NCBI RefSeq assembly: GCF_963677125.1
Contig: NZ_OY781882.1
Location: 2,612,501-2,676,500, forward strand
Reading direction: 5' to 3'
From: an uncultured Desulfobacter sp.
GTDB taxonomy: Bacteria > Desulfobacterota > Desulfobacteria > Desulfobacterales > Desulfobacteraceae
DNA length: 64,000 nt
The translations under genes were made by a program, and so were the position numbers. Positions 9,827-17,772 of this stretch are shown here, one piece after another (position 1 is the stretch's first letter; each line of letters opens with the position of its first letter). The notes under the pieces were generated by a model. The model was not told the origin of the DNA, made no database searches, and saw only the letters and a list, made by a program, of their open reading frames with translations.

Positions 9827-10236
9827 GCTTCTTTTGAGCGGGTAGTTGCTTTGGCCTCAGATTGGCCGGCGGACTTGACTTCAGAAGCAGTGTGGTTTTC
9901 TTCAGATGCGCCGGCACGTTTGGATGCAGCCTTTTTGGGACCTGTTTTGCCCCGGGTTTTGGCAGCTGTAGACGAAGCACTCTTTTTCCGCTCTGCCTTG
10001 GCTTTAGGGGAGCCCCCCCGTAAAATGGGCATTACCTCCTCACGTTTTTCAGCAAACAAAAGGGAAATTTCTTCTTTACGGGTTTCATCTAGAACGATAT
10101 TAGAATTTTCAAGAAAATTAAATAAATTGTCAGCAATATCTAGCATCTTGTCATAAGCGTCTGCCTCTTTTTTTGTCGCGAATGTCATTTTTTCATCTCC
10201 ATCCCTGACAACAATATATTGGACAATTACAGGCAT
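9820..10236 (-). CDS. yebG: YebG-family SOS/DNA-damage-inducible protein with basic tail
   Basis: The first 90 or so residues match the YebG family: MPVIVQYIVVRDGDEKM, then KKEADAYDKMLDIADNL, the same order as E. coli YebG (a 96-residue, SOS-induced, DNA-associated protein). The last 50 residues form an Ala/Lys/Ser-rich low-complexity tail like a histone H1 C-terminus, which E. coli YebG lacks; such tails usually bind DNA non-specifically. Ribosome-binding site AAGGAG lies just upstream. A CTGT-N5-ACAG inverted repeat at about 10309-10321 is not a recognised LexA box. Likely role: a small nucleoid or DNA-damage response protein, inferred. Confidence 0.82.
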   Translation of the reverse strand: MPVIVQYIVVRDGDEKMTFATKKEADAYDKMLDIADNLFNFLENSNIVLDETRKEEISLLFAEKREEVMPILRGGSPKAKAERKKSASSTAAKTRGKTGPKKAASKRAGASEENHTASEVKSAGQSEAKATTRSKEAS

Positions 10237-10547
10237 TTTTTCTCCTTGAGAATATAATTCTTTAACAAAGGAAAGCGTTTTATCTATACTACTTTATATG
10301 AAACTTTCTGTAAACCACAGAGATATTTCAATATTCGTTGTGAGCCGAACCACGGTCAAAGACCAAAGACGATCCGTGACCGTTTATATAAAAAAAACAG
10401 AACTGGGTAAAGGTCTTTTAGTTTTGCCGCGGCAATTGCATACAAACTGATACAACCTTCTATCCATAAACGCTCAACGCAAATTTTAAATGCGGTATAA
10501 ACTAAAAAAGCCTTCAGCGCATAAACGCCAAAAGCCTTTAAATTCGG
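10237..10547. other. Gene-free spacer between yebG and tRNA-Lys
   Basis: No coding potential seen. It holds the yebG promoter region and, near 10509-10540, an imperfect hairpin followed on the minus strand by a T-run, possibly the tRNA-Lys terminator. Confidence 0.5.
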
Positions 10548-10623
10548 TGGTGGGCCATCAAGGGATCGAACCTTGGACCTACTGATTAAGAGTCAGTTGC
10601 TCTACCAATTGAGCTAATGGCCC
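10548..10623 (-). tRNA. tRNA-Lys (anticodon CTT), CCA encoded
   Basis: The minus strand folds to a full 76-nt cloverleaf. The acceptor stem GGGCCAT pairs perfectly with ATGGCCC, discriminator is A, and the CCA end is genomically encoded (10548-10550). The anticodon stem ACTGA/TCAGT closes the loop CTCTTAA with anticodon CTT at 10588-10590, reading AAG. The T arm (CAAGG-TTCGAAC-CCTTG) and D arm (GCTC..GAGC) are complete. Confidence 0.97.
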
Positions 10624-10639
10624 ATCAAATTAACGCCGA

Positions 10640-10668
10640 ACAATATCTAAAACCGGCGTTATTGTCAA
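10640..10668 (-). promoter_or_regulatory. Sigma-70-type promoter of tRNA-Lys
   Basis: On the minus strand TTGACA (10668-10663) is followed after exactly 17 bp by TATTGT (10645-10640), and the tRNA 5' end lies 16 bp further on. The same DNA carries an 8-bp inverted repeat TAACGCCG/CGGCGTTA between the boxes and the tRNA. Confidence 0.85.
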
Positions 10669-10723
10669 TGATTTTTTTGCTTGCATGCTTCTCCGAATCA
10701 TTTCTTGCTAAGGATTTCGGGTT

Positions 10724-12112
10724 TTATTTCTTTGAAAACTTCATGCTCAGCCCGTAACGATCCATTTTGTTATATAAGGACCGTCGAGAAATGCCCAGAA
10801 TTTCACTGGTCCTGGACCTGTTTCCCCCGGTGTGGTCAAGGGTTCGGATAATCAACTCTTTTTCTACCTGGGCCAATGTCATGCCCACCCGGATAGTCAT
10901 ACGGGTCTCCCGGTCTTGGTTCCGGCTGACCCGGTCCGGCAGGTTGCCGGTTCTGAGTACATCCTCCGTCGCGGAAATAACAGCGCGCTGGATGGCGTTT
11001 TTTAATTCCCTGACATTGCCCGGCCAGGGATACGCCTCAACACAATTAATAAAGTCCGAAGACATACCTCGGATATTTTTTTTAAAATCATCACAGGCCT
11101 GTTTGATAAAATGACTCACCAGAAGAGGAATGTCGCCATTGCGATCACGTAGGGGCGGCATTTCAATACTCAAGACGTCCAGCCTGTAATACAAGTCTTC
11201 TCTGAAGTTTCCCATCCGGACCTCATCTTCAAGGTCTGCATTGGTGGCGGCAATAACCCGGGCATTGGCGTTTTGGCTTTCCTGACTGCCGATCCTTGAA
11301 AATTCATTGGTCTCTAAAAGCCTGAGCAGACTGACCTGCATCTTTTGATCAATGGTGCCTATCTCATCCAGGAATACAGTGCCACCTTCGGCTTGCTCAA
11401 AACACCCTTTTCTCAATTTAGAGGCACCGGTAAAGGCACCGGCCACATGCCCGAACAACTCACTGGCCACCAGATCCTGGGGCAAAGAGGCGATATGAAC
11501 CGGAATGCATGGGGCATTTGCCCTGCTGCTTAGCTCATGGATAGCCTGAGCTACCAATTCTTTACCCGTACCGGTTTCACCTGAAATCAGGACAGGGATA
11601 TCTGTGGCTGCGGCCTGGCGAATCTGTCGGTAGGTCTTCTGCATCACCGAAGATCTGCCAACCATACGTTCAAAGGTGGTTTTCTCAGTCTCGGCCTTTA
11701 AAAGCATATTGGGGCCCAATTGGGGTTTGGCCTGAATGGCTGACTCGATAAGCAGTTTGAGTTCTTCGTTGCTGATGGGCAGCGTTGAATAATGATACGC
11801 CCCGGCCCGGAGCCCAAGATTAGCAAACTTTAAAGCGCCTGGTGGCGTAAACAGCAAAATCTGGGTTTGAGGACATTTGGCTGAAATTAATTCCAGAATA
11901 TCCAAGGCGTCTGACGGCTGATTCCTGGCCATGGATCCTGAAAAAAGCATCAGATCGAACCGTTCTTTTTCAAACCGGTCTACGACTGTCTCAAGACTTC
12001 TTTCAAAGGCAATGGTGACCTGGTCTTCGTTAAATACTTCTTTGACCTGATCCGCAAGCAGCTTGCCTTTGTCCACACAAAGAACGCTGATGGGATCGTC
12101 TAAGCTATCCAT
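10724..12112 (-). CDS. Sigma-54-dependent transcriptional activator with degenerate receiver
   Basis: NtrC-type enhancer-binding protein of 462 residues. An N-terminal receiver-like domain (about 1-125) is followed by the AAA+ domain (about 148-375) with Walker A GETGTGKE (178-185), the sigma-54-contacting GAFTGA loop (225-230) and Walker B FLDEIG, then a C-terminal Fis-type helix-turn-helix (GGNRSRTSEILGISRRSLYNKM). In the receiver the usual phosphoacceptor Asp is Ser58 (FDLMLFSG) and the conserved Lys before Pro is replaced (STLP), so classical phosphorylation is unlikely; ligand or partner sensing is more probable. No histidine kinase lies beside it. It follows the SET operon, and palindromes upstream of it recur before both neighbouring operons, which makes it their likely regulator (inferred). 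Confidence 0.92.
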   Translation of the reverse strand: MDSLDDPISVLCVDKGKLLADQVKEVFNEDQVTIAFERSLETVVDRFEKERFDLMLFSGSMARNQPSDALDILELISAKCPQTQILLFTPPGALKFANLGLRAGAYHYSTLPISNEELKLLIESAIQAKPQLGPNMLLKAETEKTTFERMVGRSSVMQKTYRQIRQAAATDIPVLISGETGTGKELVAQAIHELSSRANAPCIPVHIASLPQDLVASELFGHVAGAFTGASKLRKGCFEQAEGGTVFLDEIGTIDQKMQVSLLRLLETNEFSRIGSQESQNANARVIAATNADLEDEVRMGNFREDLYYRLDVLSIEMPPLRDRNGDIPLLVSHFIKQACDDFKKNIRGMSSDFINCVEAYPWPGNVRELKNAIQRAVISATEDVLRTGNLPDRVSRNQDRETRMTIRVGMTLAQVEKELIIRTLDHTGGNRSRTSEILGISRRSLYNKMDRYGLSMKFSKK

Positions 12113-12164
12113 AAGCGTTTAACACTTTTGCCAAGGCTATCCGGATGATGAGATACCAACTACA

Positions 12165-12181
12165 TGTAAATAATTTACACA
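12165..12181. promoter_or_regulatory. 17-bp operator site A
   Basis: TGTAAATAATTTACACA, a near-perfect palindrome 53 bp before the activator start codon. It belongs to the set of TGTRYA-N5-TRCACA-like sites found upstream of the activator, the SET operon and the DUF39 operon. Confidence 0.6.
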
Positions 12182-12323
12182 TTGACTTCCATTCCTTCCC
12201 GGCCAAATACGACCGAACCCTCCTGACCTACCATTAATAAACCGACATTGCAATGATACAAAAATATTACAAAAAACTCCTTGTTTCCTCTATAAAAAAC
12301 AAATATTAGACTTAGATAAGCCA

Positions 12324-12340
12324 TGTGTAAAATTTACACA
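12324..12340. promoter_or_regulatory. 17-bp operator site B, perfect palindrome
   Basis: TGTGTAAAATTTACACA is a perfect palindrome (8+1+8) about 210 bp before the activator start codon. It is the best copy of the shared motif. Confidence 0.65.
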
Positions 12341-12346
12341 TTTATT

Positions 12347-12389
12347 TAAAAACACAAAAGCAGATGGACACATACTAGTATCCATCTGC
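12347..12389 (-). terminator. Rho-independent terminator of the SET/decarboxylase operon
   Basis: On the minus strand GCAGATGGA (12389-12381) pairs with TCCATCTGC (12368-12360) in a 9-bp perfect stem, followed by CTTTTGTGTTTTT. It lies 27 bp after the aldehyde dehydrogenase stop codon. Confidence 0.75.
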
Positions 12390-12415
12390 CTTGATGATTT
12401 TTAAAGTGGATGGGC

Positions 12416-13825
12416 CTACATTTTCACCATAATGTGCCGTACAACTGTATAGTCTTCGAGTCCATACATTGAAAGGTCCTTACCATATCCGGACATTTTA
12501 AATCCCCCATGGGGCATCTCGGACGCGTACATAAAATATGTATTAATCCATGTCACACCATATTGGAGCATAGAGGAGACTTTGTGTGCTCTTTCAATAT
12601 CCTTGGTCCAGATAGAGGATGCCAACCCATACTTGCAATCATTAGCCCATTCAATGGCCTGATCGGCATCGCTGAAACGGGTAACGGAAACCACCGGCCC
12701 AAAAATTTCCTCTTGAACCACTTCATCATCCTGACGGGCATCGGCGATGAGGGTGGGCTCATAAAAATATCCGCGATCAATCTTATTACCGCCGGCAACG
12801 ACATTCAGGTGTTGAACTTTCTTAGCACGCTCAACAAATCCGCTGACAATTTCCCGTTGCTCGGCAGAAATCAATGGTCCGATATCATTGACATTAATAC
12901 TTTTAACGGCCACAGTCAGTTTTTCAACCACTTCCTGGTAGATATTATCCTGAACATACAAACGACAGGCTGCTGTACAATCCTGACCTGCGTTGTAATA
13001 TCCCCACAATTTCATATTTTCCACCAGATCATCAACATCACAATCATCAAATGCGATGACCGGAGCCTTGCCCCCTAACTCCAGATGTGTACGCTTTACA
13101 TTGGATGTTGCAGAGGTCAGTACTTGTTTGCCGGTATTGACGGAACCTGTGACAGACACCATCTGGATTTTTTCATGTTCGGCAATGTGTTTTCCGACAA
13201 CACTGCCCTTGCCCGTTACAATATTAAGCACACCGGCAGGAAACAACTCTTTAATATCTTCAACCAAGGCAAGCATAGTCAGCGGTGTGCATTCGGACGG
13301 CTTGAAGACCACCGTATTTCCGGCTGCCAGGGCCGGGGCAATTTTCCAGGCCGCCATCATTAAAGGATAATTCCAGGGGGCGATCTGCCCCACGACACCC
13401 ACCGGATCCCTGCGAATCATACTGGTAAAGCCTTCAAGATACTCACCTGTAGCACTGCCGGACATGCAGCGACTGGCTCCTGCAAAAAAACGGAAATGAT
13501 CGGAAATGCAAGGCATTTCGTCTTCAAGCATCCGCTGATAGGGTTTACCGCAGTTAAGGGATTCAAGTTGAGCCAAAGCTTCTGCTTTTTCATCAATGCG
13601 ATCAGCAAATTTATACAAAACAGCTGCCCTGTCAGCAAAAGACTTTCTTTTCCAAGCCGGAAACGCTGCAGTGGCCGCCTCCACCGCCAGATCGACCTGG
13701 GCTGTGGTCGCACACGGCACATCTGCTATAAATTCGTTATTCTCAGGACTGAAAAGAGAGGTCTTTTCGGCCTCTCCATCCACGATTTTTCCGTTTATTA
13801 AAAGATGGATATCTATTTTCCCCAT
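12416..13825 (-). CDS. PatD-like aminoaldehyde dehydrogenase
   Basis: NAD(P)-dependent aldehyde dehydrogenase of 469 residues, most like gamma-aminobutyraldehyde/betaine-aldehyde dehydrogenases. Seen: VGQIAPWNYPLMMAAWK, the cofactor loop VTGSVNTGKQV, the general-base Glu in LELGGKAPV and the catalytic Cys in YYNAGQDCTAACRLY; the last two segments are closely similar to E. coli PatD (YdcW). Start: a GTG at 13828 precedes an ATG at 13825; the ATG has AAGGAG eight bases upstream and overlaps the aminotransferase TGA (TGATG), so I use 13825. Last gene of the operon. Likely role: oxidation of the aminoaldehyde made by the upstream aminotransferase to an amino acid (inferred). Confidence 0.9.
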   Translation of the reverse strand: MGKIDIHLLINGKIVDGEAEKTSLFSPENNEFIADVPCATTAQVDLAVEAATAAFPAWKRKSFADRAAVLYKFADRIDEKAEALAQLESLNCGKPYQRMLEDEMPCISDHFRFFAGASRCMSGSATGEYLEGFTSMIRRDPVGVVGQIAPWNYPLMMAAWKIAPALAAGNTVVFKPSECTPLTMLALVEDIKELFPAGVLNIVTGKGSVVGKHIAEHEKIQMVSVTGSVNTGKQVLTSATSNVKRTHLELGGKAPVIAFDDCDVDDLVENMKLWGYYNAGQDCTAACRLYVQDNIYQEVVEKLTVAVKSINVNDIGPLISAEQREIVSGFVERAKKVQHLNVVAGGNKIDRGYFYEPTLIADARQDDEVVQEEIFGPVVSVTRFSDADQAIEWANDCKYGLASSIWTKDIERAHKVSSMLQYGVTWINTYFMYASEMPHGGFKMSGYGKDLSMYGLEDYTVVRHIMVKM

Positions 13826-15216
13826 CACTTGTTCTCCTTAGTTCTTTCGTCCATTGTCGCGATAATACTGGCTTTTAAAATATCAACAATTTGATCAATG
13901 CCTGCCTTATCGATAATTAAGGGCGGAGATAGTATGCATAAATTCTCATAGGGCCGGACAATGAGGCCTTTTTCCTGACAAAATGCGTCCACTCTTTGAG
14001 CAACAGCAATGTTTTCGTCCTCATCATCCGACACCACACACTCCACACACGCCATCAAACAAACACCTCTAACATCACCAACAATGGAAAATGCCTTAAG
14101 CTCTTCCAGGCGTTTTATGAAATATGGACCCACTTCCCGGACATGCTCATTGATGTTATCCCGTTCCATGATTTCAAGATACTTCAAGGCAGCTGCACAC
14201 GCCACCGGATGCCCGGAATAGGTAAAACCGTTTGTGTAATATGAATTCTCTCTTGCAGACTCTCCGCTGATACGCCCCAGCAACTTTTCGGATATGATGG
14301 CAGCGCCCAATGGCTGATAACCAGAAGAGATGCCTTTGGCCACAGTGATGATATCCGGAACAATATCGAAAACCTCTTCAGAGGCAAAATAGTGTCCCAG
14401 TCGTCCGAATGCCGTAACCACTTCATCTGAGATATACAGAACGTCATATTTTCTGCAGACTTCCAAAGTTCTTTTATGATACCCGGGCGGCGGAACAATC
14501 ACACCGCCTGATCCCATGACAGGTTCAGCAATAAAACATGCGACTTTGTCCGGTCCAAGTTCTAAAATCTTTTCTTCGAGTTCACGAACACGAAGATCGC
14601 AGAAATCTTCAACACTCATGCCTGGGTCCCTTTTAAACGGATTGGGATCCGGGATGGAATGGACAATATCAGTGATGTAATTAAAATAGCTTCTATCGCA
14701 CCTTTTACCGTTAAGCGAAGCAGTTAAATAGGTACTGCCGTGATAGGCATTTTCACGATAAATAATATGTTTTTTTTCAGGCTGATCCAAACAATTAAAA
14801 TAGTAATGGACAAACCGGATTGCCGATTCTACAGCGGTGGACCCGCTGGTTGTAAACTGGAAATAATTGAGATCGCCTGGTGTCAACAAACTCAACTTTT
14901 GTGCAAGCTCAATGGATGGCGGACTTGCCATGGCCCCAAAGGGTGTATAATATACCAGGCGGACACACTGGTCGGCAATGGCATCTGCCATCTCCTTGTT
15001 TCCATATCCCAAATTCACACACCACATGCCGGAAATCGAATCAATGAATTTATTGCCCTCATTGTCAAACACATGAATTCCCTTACCCGATTCAATAACC
15101 ATTGACCGGGCATCACTGCCTAAATCCGACCATGGGTGAATAATGTGCTTTTTATCTATTTCTGCAAGCGTTGCCTCTTCAGTTGCACAATCTATAACTT
15201 CTGCTTGTAAATTCAT
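13825..15216 (-). CDS. Class III (omega) PLP aminotransferase
   Basis: Fold-I, class III aminotransferase of 463 residues, the family of putrescine, beta-alanine and diaminobutyrate aminotransferases. Visible are the substrate/PLP segments GSTAVESAIRFVHYY, the Asp that holds the pyridine nitrogen (ISDEVVTAFGRLG) and the PLP lysine in ITVAKGISSGYQPLGA (about residue 296). Together with the upstream decarboxylase and downstream PatD-like dehydrogenase it fits transamination of a terminal amine (putrescine or cadaverine type) to an aminoaldehyde. Its start lies nine bp after the decarboxylase stop. The exact substrate is not decidable from sequence. Confidence 0.9.
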   Translation of the reverse strand: MNLQAEVIDCATEEATLAEIDKKHIIHPWSDLGSDARSMVIESGKGIHVFDNEGNKFIDSISGMWCVNLGYGNKEMADAIADQCVRLVYYTPFGAMASPPSIELAQKLSLLTPGDLNYFQFTTSGSTAVESAIRFVHYYFNCLDQPEKKHIIYRENAYHGSTYLTASLNGKRCDRSYFNYITDIVHSIPDPNPFKRDPGMSVEDFCDLRVRELEEKILELGPDKVACFIAEPVMGSGGVIVPPPGYHKRTLEVCRKYDVLYISDEVVTAFGRLGHYFASEEVFDIVPDIITVAKGISSGYQPLGAAIISEKLLGRISGESARENSYYTNGFTYSGHPVACAAALKYLEIMERDNINEHVREVGPYFIKRLEELKAFSIVGDVRGVCLMACVECVVSDDEDENIAVAQRVDAFCQEKGLIVRPYENLCILSPPLIIDKAGIDQIVDILKASIIATMDERTKENK

Positions 15217-15225
15217 AATCGCCTT

Positions 15226-16440
15226 TTATACGAGTAAATTTTCCGATACCTGGCCCCGCATACAATGATTGGACATCATGGATGATGCATATCCACCGGC
15301 ATTGATAAAAACAAGGGGATCACCCTCTTTAATCTGATCCGGCATGGGAAAGTTATCTTTCCATACATCCAGGGATTCATTGATATTGCCCACAATCGTT
15401 ACAGGTTTCATCTCATCCGTTTGTAGCGTGGTAACAACAGGCTCGCAGGGTAACCCATAAAATGTCGGTTCAATGGCCAAATTAAATCCGCCATTCACAC
15501 CGACAAAATCAGTATTGCGCTTCTTTTCGACCGTATTGACTTCCAAAACCAGAATACCACTGTCCTTGGCAATATAATCCCCGGGTTCAACACAAACGAT
15601 GACGCCCTTGCCGCCGAAATGTGATTTGATAACCGATGCCCAGGCATCCAGATCCAATTGCGCGTCATCAATATCGTGAGGGACACCTAGACCGCCGCCA
15701 AGATTAACGAATGTCAGGTCTTTAACTTTATCTAAAAACCAGTGCGTTGCATCTAAAATCTCGCTGAACAAGGAGAGCTGATTATTCAGATACCCACATC
15801 CGGTATGAAAATGGATGGTATCCACAGTAAAATTATTTTTTTCAGCAAGCCGCAAGGCTTCATCAAACTGTTCCCTGTAGATGCCGAACTTGGTGGTCTT
15901 ATCACCGCTGTATTTCAGGGTTTCATTATCTCTGTAGCCAATCCCCATTGCCGGATTAACACGGATACCGATTCTCCGATGAGAACAGAACTTGGCCAAT
16001 CGGCGGATTGTGCTCAAAGAATCGCAGTTTAAAGCTACATCCGGATTATCAGCCAAAAGCTTGAGCTCATCATCCGTCATGGAGTTGGCCGTATATGAAA
16101 TCTCATTGCAGTTGAAACCGCAGGAAAACGCATGAAGCAACTCTTTGGGCGAACAGACATCCACACCACATGTTGCCCCGTTTTTGATATGCGTCAGCAC
16201 GGGGGCAAACCGGTTGGCTTTTATTGCATAAAAAATTTTATGGGCGTCCAGTTGGTCCAATGCTTTATGGATCCGCCCGATATTTTGTAACATGCGCTTT
16301 CCACTATAAAAGAAAGCTGGTGTGCCGGTTGTACTGATTAAATCAGTCACTGATTTTCCGGCAAAATACAACGTTCCGTTTTGGTAACACAAATCCTGCC
16401 TTTCCCACCACAAACCATTGTTTTGTGGCTTCATCCACAC
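15226..16440 (-). CDS. Fold-III PLP decarboxylase (LysA/ornithine decarboxylase superfamily)
   Basis: Alanine-racemase-fold amino acid decarboxylase, 404 residues. The PLP lysine is K74 (FYAIKANRFAP); other active-site segments are HFHTGCGY and the phosphate-binding NLGGGLG, then EPGDYIAKDSG. The motif that in diaminopimelate decarboxylase reads CESxD is here GNINESLDVW, with Asn instead of the substrate-sensing Cys, so this is probably not the housekeeping lysA. Candidates are an ornithine/lysine (possibly D-amino acid) decarboxylase or an enzyme for a modified amino acid. Its start overlaps the SET gene stop by ten bases; an alternative ATG is at 16434. Confidence 0.85.
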   Translation of the reverse strand: MWMKPQNNGLWWERQDLCYQNGTLYFAGKSVTDLISTTGTPAFFYSGKRMLQNIGRIHKALDQLDAHKIFYAIKANRFAPVLTHIKNGATCGVDVCSPKELLHAFSCGFNCNEISYTANSMTDDELKLLADNPDVALNCDSLSTIRRLAKFCSHRRIGIRVNPAMGIGYRDNETLKYSGDKTTKFGIYREQFDEALRLAEKNNFTVDTIHFHTGCGYLNNQLSLFSEILDATHWFLDKVKDLTFVNLGGGLGVPHDIDDAQLDLDAWASVIKSHFGGKGVIVCVEPGDYIAKDSGILVLEVNTVEKKRNTDFVGVNGGFNLAIEPTFYGLPCEPVVTTLQTDEMKPVTIVGNINESLDVWKDNFPMPDQIKEGDPLVFINAGGYASSMMSNHCMRGQVSENLLV

Positions 16441-16907
16441 TTCCTTTCCAGCTCGCGAAGATATTGCTGTCCTTCTTGGTTAATTGATTCTTTTCGCCCG
16501 GTCACCCATTTGCGGCAATTGATTGCACCGCATGAGCAAGGAAATTGCTTAAATAGCTTGTCCTCTGTCTGAGCATAATCCATTGTCAGGGCTTCGCCTT
16601 TTTCAATGTCCTGCAAGGCCCAGACTTCAAGCTTGTTCATATCCAGTGAGACAAGTGGATCGCATGAATGCAATAAAAGCCCTGTAAAATGGGGATCATA
16701 AAGATGAAGAAAAGGACTGATCTGAAGAGTGTGCTGGAGGACATACGGCACGGTAATCCCAGCCATTCTTGCCACCATTTCACCTTTTTTAAAACTGCGC
16801 TTGACATAAATGCCGGCACCTGTTGTTTCAAAATGATTAACTTTAAAATCTTCGTGACTTGGATAATTTCGCCCTGCTTCAAGCTCGTACTCATTGGGGT
16901 AAATCAT
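16431..16907 (-). CDS. Small SET-domain protein (putative lysine methyltransferase)
   Basis: A 158-residue protein consisting almost only of a SET domain: TGAGIYVKRSFKKGEMVA near the N-terminus, LLLHSCDPLVSLDM, ALQDIEKGEALTMDYAQTEDKLF, then a post-SET-like Cys cluster FPCSCGAINCRKW. SET enzymes transfer methyl groups from SAM to lysine. The canonical NHSCxPN motif is altered to LHSCDPL, losing both Asn residues, so activity or substrate may differ. It heads an operon with a decarboxylase, aminotransferase and aldehyde dehydrogenase, which suggests the target could be a free amino acid or an enzyme of the pathway. GAGG lies five bases before the ATG. Confidence 0.82.
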   Translation of the reverse strand: MIYPNEYELEAGRNYPSHEDFKVNHFETTGAGIYVKRSFKKGEMVARMAGITVPYVLQHTLQISPFLHLYDPHFTGLLLHSCDPLVSLDMNKLEVWALQDIEKGEALTMDYAQTEDKLFKQFPCSCGAINCRKWVTGRKESINQEGQQYLRELERKCG

Positions 16908-17033
16908 AAACGCCTCTCATTTATATTTTAAACATATATTATTTTTATAGTTTTGACGCTTTATCAGCGCCACATAGATTGAGATCAATAGAGACCGCGG
17001 TCGTTAAGAACTAAAATACAAAGCCTTATACAT

Positions 17034-17049
17034 TGCCATTTTCATACCA
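17034..17049 (-). promoter_or_regulatory. Sigma-54 (-24/-12) promoter of the SET operon
   Basis: The minus strand reads TGGTATGAAAATGGCA: the essential GG and GC are separated by exactly ten bases and 13 of 16 positions agree with TGGCACGN4TTGCW. It lies about 127 bp before the SET start codon. Confidence 0.65.
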
Positions 17050-17187
17050 GACAAACATAAAAACATCTAACATGCTGATTTAATAGATATCTTGACTATA
17101 AATATTACAATTTTGAAATATTTATTTGAGGAAAATTACTCTAAATGTATATTTCTTATACAATTTATCACATATGACACATGCAAA

Positions 17188-17204
17188 TGTAAAATATTGA
17201 CACA
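17188..17204. promoter_or_regulatory. 17-bp operator site C
   Basis: TGTAAAATATTGACACA, about 140 bp upstream of the SET-operon -24/-12 element; one half-site deviates (GACACA). Confidence 0.5.
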
Positions 17205-17321
17205 ATGCATTGTACACGCCAATTCTTCCCAGCCGAATCACCACACAATATTAAATTATAATTTCAAAATCTTAGAACGGTTATTAGAATTAATTATCCA
17301 ACATCAATACACGCCTCCAAT

Positions 17322-17338
17322 TGTATACTTTTTGCACA
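17322..17338. promoter_or_regulatory. 17-bp operator site D
   Basis: TGTATACTTTTTGCACA, about 275 bp upstream of the SET-operon promoter and immediately after the ferredoxin gene. Confidence 0.5.
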
Positions 17339-17346
17339 CCCTACAC

Positions 17347-17772
17347 TTAAAATATCGAAATGCATGCGCCAAAAGGACAGTTCTCTACACAACTAAGACA
17401 CTCAATACACTTATCTCTGTGAAAATCGATAACTCTTGATCTTTCATCCCTCACATAAAGCGCACCGGTAGGACAATGCGGCACACAATTACCACATCCA
17501 ACACACCTGTCTTGATCCCACAAAAGGCTGTTCATGGTCAGATTAACGTCAACATTCAAGGATGCTATAAATGCCAGACCGTCTTCGATCAGAGCCTCTT
17601 CGCCCTTAATATCTATGGCGATGTAACCCTCTTTATTCGGTGTAACCCTGGCTCTGTATATATTTATTTCAAGATCAAATTCTTTGACGAGCTTGGTAAT
17701 GATCGGCTGCCCGGCATTGAATTTAGGAAAGTTCAATATAACTCGTTTGGTGACCTGTTCTGCTGTATTCAT
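17347..17772 (-). CDS. NIL-domain 4Fe-4S ferredoxin, homocysteine-synthesis partner
   Basis: A 141-residue protein with an N-terminal NIL domain (about 1-75; RVILNFPKFNAGQPIITKLV) and a C-terminal 2x[4Fe-4S] ferredoxin: CVGCGNCVPHCPTGAL and CIECLSCVENCPFGA. In methanogens and Desulfovibrio the same NIL-ferredoxin is needed, with the DUF39 protein, to make homocysteine from aspartate semialdehyde and a sulfur source (established for the family). Its start overlaps the DUF39 stop by four bases. The two clusters probably supply electrons or sulfide handling in the reaction. Confidence 0.88.
   Translation of the reverse strand: MNTAEQVTKRVILNFPKFNAGQPIITKLVKEFDLEINIYRARVTPNKEGYIAIDIKGEEALIEDGLAFIASLNVDVNLTMNSLLWDQDRCVGCGNCVPHCPTGALYVRDERSRVIDFHRDKCIECLSCVENCPFGACISIF

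Larger units (their letters stand above)
12113..12415. other. Intergenic control region of the sigma-54 activator
   Basis: No gene. It holds two 17-bp palindromes and the terminator of the aldehyde dehydrogenase operon. I found no -24/-12 element here, so the regulator gene itself probably uses a housekeeping promoter and is autoregulated. Confidence 0.6.
16908..17346. other. Long control region upstream of the SET operon
   Basis: No gene in 439 AT-rich bases. It carries a sigma-54 promoter (17034-17049) and two copies of the 17-bp motif further upstream, the arrangement expected for enhancer-dependent transcription. A perfect 12-bp palindrome ACAATGCATTGT lies near 17202-17213. Confidence 0.6.

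Noticed and set aside
10309..10321. CTGT-N5-ACAG upstream of yebG as a LexA box
   Set aside because: The E. coli LexA box needs CTGT-N8-ACAG, and deltaproteobacterial LexA boxes differ; spacing and context do not support it.
15226..16440. Decarboxylase as housekeeping diaminopimelate decarboxylase lysA
   Set aside because: It has NESLD instead of CESxD and lies in an amine-pathway operon without other lysine biosynthesis genes.
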